From contig OZ038532.1 in assembly GCA_964036665.1 (NCBI GenBank), positions 19,061,037-19,125,036 of the forward strand: a DNA stretch of 64,000 bases, written 5' to 3'. This stretch comes from Gordius sp. MW1 (Eukaryota > Nematomorpha > Gordioida > Gordea > Gordiidae). How positions within the stretch are numbered: position 1 is the first letter of the stretch; the number at the start of each line of letters is the position of its first letter. Shown piece by piece: positions 60,887 through 64,000 of this stretch. A program made the translations under genes and the position numbers. The notes below the pieces were generated by a model. That model was given only the letters and a program-made list of their open reading frames with translations, did not search any database and was not told the origin of the DNA.

Positions 60887-63800
60887 CCCAAAGCATTTAG
60901 TCCGAGGAGGAAAAGACTGTTTATGAATGATGTTGAAGATATGCTAAAACTTGGTAAAGATGTGATTGTCGTAATATGAACGGACCTCAATTGACACGCG
61001 GGTGAAAATACGGATGCGAAATAAATTAAGGCGGTTAGGGCTTAGTCGACAAATTACTCAACCCCTTTACATCGATTTTCTTCGAAGATAAACATCAACG
61101 CCGTGTAACTTAAAAATTATTTTTCTAGTTAGCAGAACGCAACTCAAAAATGTTTAAAATGTAAAGGGCTAAATCTAGGCATGCTAACACAAACTTTTAT
61201 GGGTTAATGAGGGGGGGGGGCTTAAAAAATGGAGGAAGAAATGATAATGTACAACAAGTCTGGGACAAAGTTAGAAGGCACGCGGAATTAACGCAAAATT
61301 GGAGAGGTTCAGTGGAATGTTCTGGCCTCGCAAGATAGAGGGTAACTAGATTTCTAAAAAAAACCGTGGTAGTAGTAGTGCAAAAATGTACGAAGGAATA
61401 GAAGAATTTGTGCAAAGTTTGACAAAAGCAAACAAGATAATGAAATTAATAGCGTACCTACCAACCTGAGCATAACTTCTTGTATTTCTATCTTCTTTCT
61501 ATGACTGTGTATTACCAAGGCTAGTGGTCAGTCATTTCAAAATTAATTGCTATGCAATTTATTATTTTGTCTTTCTATATTTACATAGATCTTTATCTAA
61601 CTTGTGCATTTTCATATCGTGAAAATATTTAAGCACTTTTGACATCATGCTAATTTAATTTTTTAACCTCTCAACGATATTTGCCCACCTAAATGCCTTA
61701 AGTTAAAATTCTAGATTTAATTTTCAAACTCGGTTAATGCCGAGCTCGCAAAAGGAAGATCTAAGCTTATTTTTATTAGAAAATATTAATTATTTCCCAA
61801 GCATTCAAATTTGCAAGTTGATAAAATACAAACATCATATATACTTTAAATTGATTATACCGCCATCTAGACATATTTTTTGGGGAAATGTAATTTTTAG
61901 AATTTTTAGGCATCTTGTAGCCGGTCCCAAACTTTTAATGATTGAAATTTGATAATGGGTCATAAAGGAGTGCACATTGTGAAATTGGCGATTTTATATG
62001 GGTTCAAATTAGGTTTTTATGGTTACTAATTTGACCACAAAAAATTAACGGCAAAAGTTGAGGTTTTTTGTTAAATTATTTCGACAAAAAAAATTAGGAG
62101 CAAAATTTATTAAAATCCAAGAGGATAGCGCCATTATTTTCAAAAATATGATAAAGCGAGCGTGATTTTGAACCTTTGAGCGCCCATAACTTAAAATATA
62201 TTGGCTCAAAATGGCTAAACTTTTTAGAAATTACTGTAGTAAATAAGGCCTACACACTCACCAAATATTGTATCTGAAAAGGTTGGTCGAAATCGTATTT
62301 TTTTTGGCCATTTGATTTAATATGTTGTTACATACAAAAATGGAACAATAAAAAGACAGGAAACTAGTGGTATCTATAATAGGCTACATTACATTTCGAA
62401 TTCTTATTGAATATCAAAATGAGATGAATTTTAATCGTGGAAAATCTACAGAAGGAATTGTCGGGTTTTGGGAAGAGAAAAGGAAAGGTGTAAGAGTCGT
62501 TGGTTAATTGTTACGTTGTGGTTTGGTTCAGACTATATGTCCGGAGAGTTTTAGCTGTTAGTTCGGGTCTTAAGTAGTTAATGATCGGGTCTGGGATAAG
62601 GGATTCTTTTGATTGAGTTTGCTTATATTAATCTCTTATGTGTTTATGATTCGGTTGATAATAGGCACGGTTAAGAATTTTATTTCACTTATATCAGGGT
62701 TGACAATAAGCACACAAGAATTTTATTAACGTTATCAATTCCGGTGGGGGACAGTGTTTCCGGTAATGTCGGTACGTAAGGTTCAGGGGTCATAATGAAG
62801 GTGCTGGAGTAGCGGTTCGGAAGGTTATAGGGGATACGGTGATACAACTCAACGAAAAAGGGTTTCGGGGTTATCAGATTTTCAAGACGGCGTGGGAAAA
62901 ATAGCGAGGAAAATATATAAGAAAAATATTTAATTGTCGTGGGGTTTTTCGCAGGGACGAGAGTTTCGTAAGGCCACTGAATAAGAGTAATGAAAAATTA
63001 AACAGTTGAGAAAATGGGAGAAGTAGAATTAGTAGGGACAACTTAACCTTAGCCCGGGGTAAGGTGAGGTAGCTTTTTGGGGGTAATAAAAGAGTAAAGT
63101 AAAAAGAAAGTAATCGTTTTTGAGGGATTTTTATTTTTCCCCCGGGTTCCTTAATCCCATGCGGTTATGGCTCTAATTTTCTATTATCCTTACCCATCCT
63201 AATAAGGAATAGCTATTAAACCAACCGCGGCCTCATATCAAACTTATCCACACTTATCTTCTAGCCCATTAATTTTAACGATCAACCCCAAAAGGAACAT
63301 TCCATACCTTATATACACCCATTAATCTTAATGGTTAAAGAACATTTAAAACCTTAAAAATACTTATAATAAATTATTATGGTGGAGAGAACAAAAACTC
63401 TATATGTAAAACACTAACCCGAAAGGGACTACTAAGGCAGGGGCAATTAGGGGCGGGGCAAGGTATTTAGGGTCCCGTGGTTACAACAGGAATCATATCA
63501 AATCAGAAGAAAAGTCGAAGCTTTACCCTATGAGCAATGGTTTTATAAAAAATCATTTGCATATTAATGTGTTCAAATGGCATGCACCGACCCCCTATGG
63601 TATCCGCAGCTATCGTAGATGGATAAAAAGTATGTATAAACCATCTAGAAAATCATCTGGCCTTAATTTAGTGACAAACGGTAAGACTTTCGGAGATTTT
63701 GGCGGACAAAAAAATCGCGATACATTTTTATACATGTTAATGATTTTGATTGTCAATAAAAAAATGAAAGCCGAGATTTTACTAATTCGTATCGTCGAGG

Positions 63801-64000
63801 TCGAAATTATCGTCTCGATCTCGACTCAATATTTCAGAGCTTCGTCTCGGTTTTTGAGACGAGATCGAGATTTTGTTGTCGGATTTTCCGCCACTAGCCA
63901 TTCACATCCTAATAACAACTAATTTCCTTAACGCATTCGTACTGAGTCAGGCGGTAACCGTAATGAATTGTCGTATTGCACAGGGGGGAGAAGATGCACT
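60887..64000. other. Unassigned right end of window
   Basis: No gene supported. 62450-63500 is richer in GC and could be part of a retroelement, but I find no paired LTRs or recognisable protein. At 63780-63895 the sequence has GAGACGAGATCGAGATTTTG and ends in TCGGATTTTCCGCCACTAG, which resembles, inverted, the left end of the candidate element at 14936 (CAGTAATGATGCAGAAAATCCGAG); it is probably the right end of a related element. Confidence 0.4.

Noticed and set aside
63530..63922. 130-codon plus-strand ORF at the window end
   Set aside because: The second half is the inverted, GAGACGAG-rich transposon end; the first half matches no family I know.

Overview
The window is AT-rich, intron-bearing animal DNA. 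Three genes have clear metazoan orthologues (the rRNA methyltransferase FTSJ3/SPB1, the mitochondrial ribosomal protein MRPS27 and an INSM-type zinc-finger factor). Many introns are only 32-50 bp long, short interstitial (TTAGGG)n tracts occur, and DNA transposons, mostly hAT, fill most of the space between genes. I cannot place the species. An invertebrate with an AT-rich genome and very short introns fits best.

Layout. 0.5-5 kb (minus strand): the 5' coding exon of an SLC10 (P3-like) transporter, then a four-exon gene for a 70-residue secreted Gly/Tyr-rich peptide. 5-6.6 kb: hAT MITEs and a broken Helitron. 7.3-14.2 kb (plus strand): a complete ten-exon FTSJ3/SPB1 gene (801 aa) with a tRNA-derived SINE and MITEs in its introns. 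19.5-20.0 kb: a five-exon RidA gene. 20.9-23.9 kb: hAT-type elements. 25.3-35.3 kb: a diverged direct duplicate of 13.4-20.6 kb, holding a broken copy of the last FTSJ3 exon and a second intact RidA gene. Between them lie a deleted Gypsy retrotransposon and an insert with a FLYWCH-finger exon and a 101-bp minisatellite. 36.9-41.0 kb (minus strand): a complete ten-exon MRPS27 gene (542 aa), with a second SINE copy in its last intron and a 1.8-kb MULE-like foldback element 10 bp upstream of its ATG. 41-50 kb: a field of hAT elements and MITEs with G-rich subterminal arrays, plus a broken unidentified coding region near 47 kb. 52.2-53.6 kb (plus strand): a two-exon INSM-like gene (403 aa). 53.9-60.9 kb: more hAT elements, a Harbinger-like MITE and nested MITEs. 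61-64 kb: nothing I can assign except one probable transposon end.

The genes do not form a functional unit. FTSJ3 acts in nucleolar ribosome maturation, MRPS27 in the mitochondrial ribosome, the RidA proteins clear reactive imines, and the INSM-like protein is probably a nuclear transcription factor. The main story is structural: one tandem segmental duplication, followed by copy-specific transposon insertions that still show target-site duplications (TSDs). Multi-exon models were spliced by eye, checked for GT/GC...AG borders and continuous frame, and named from remembered family sequences. No search was run.
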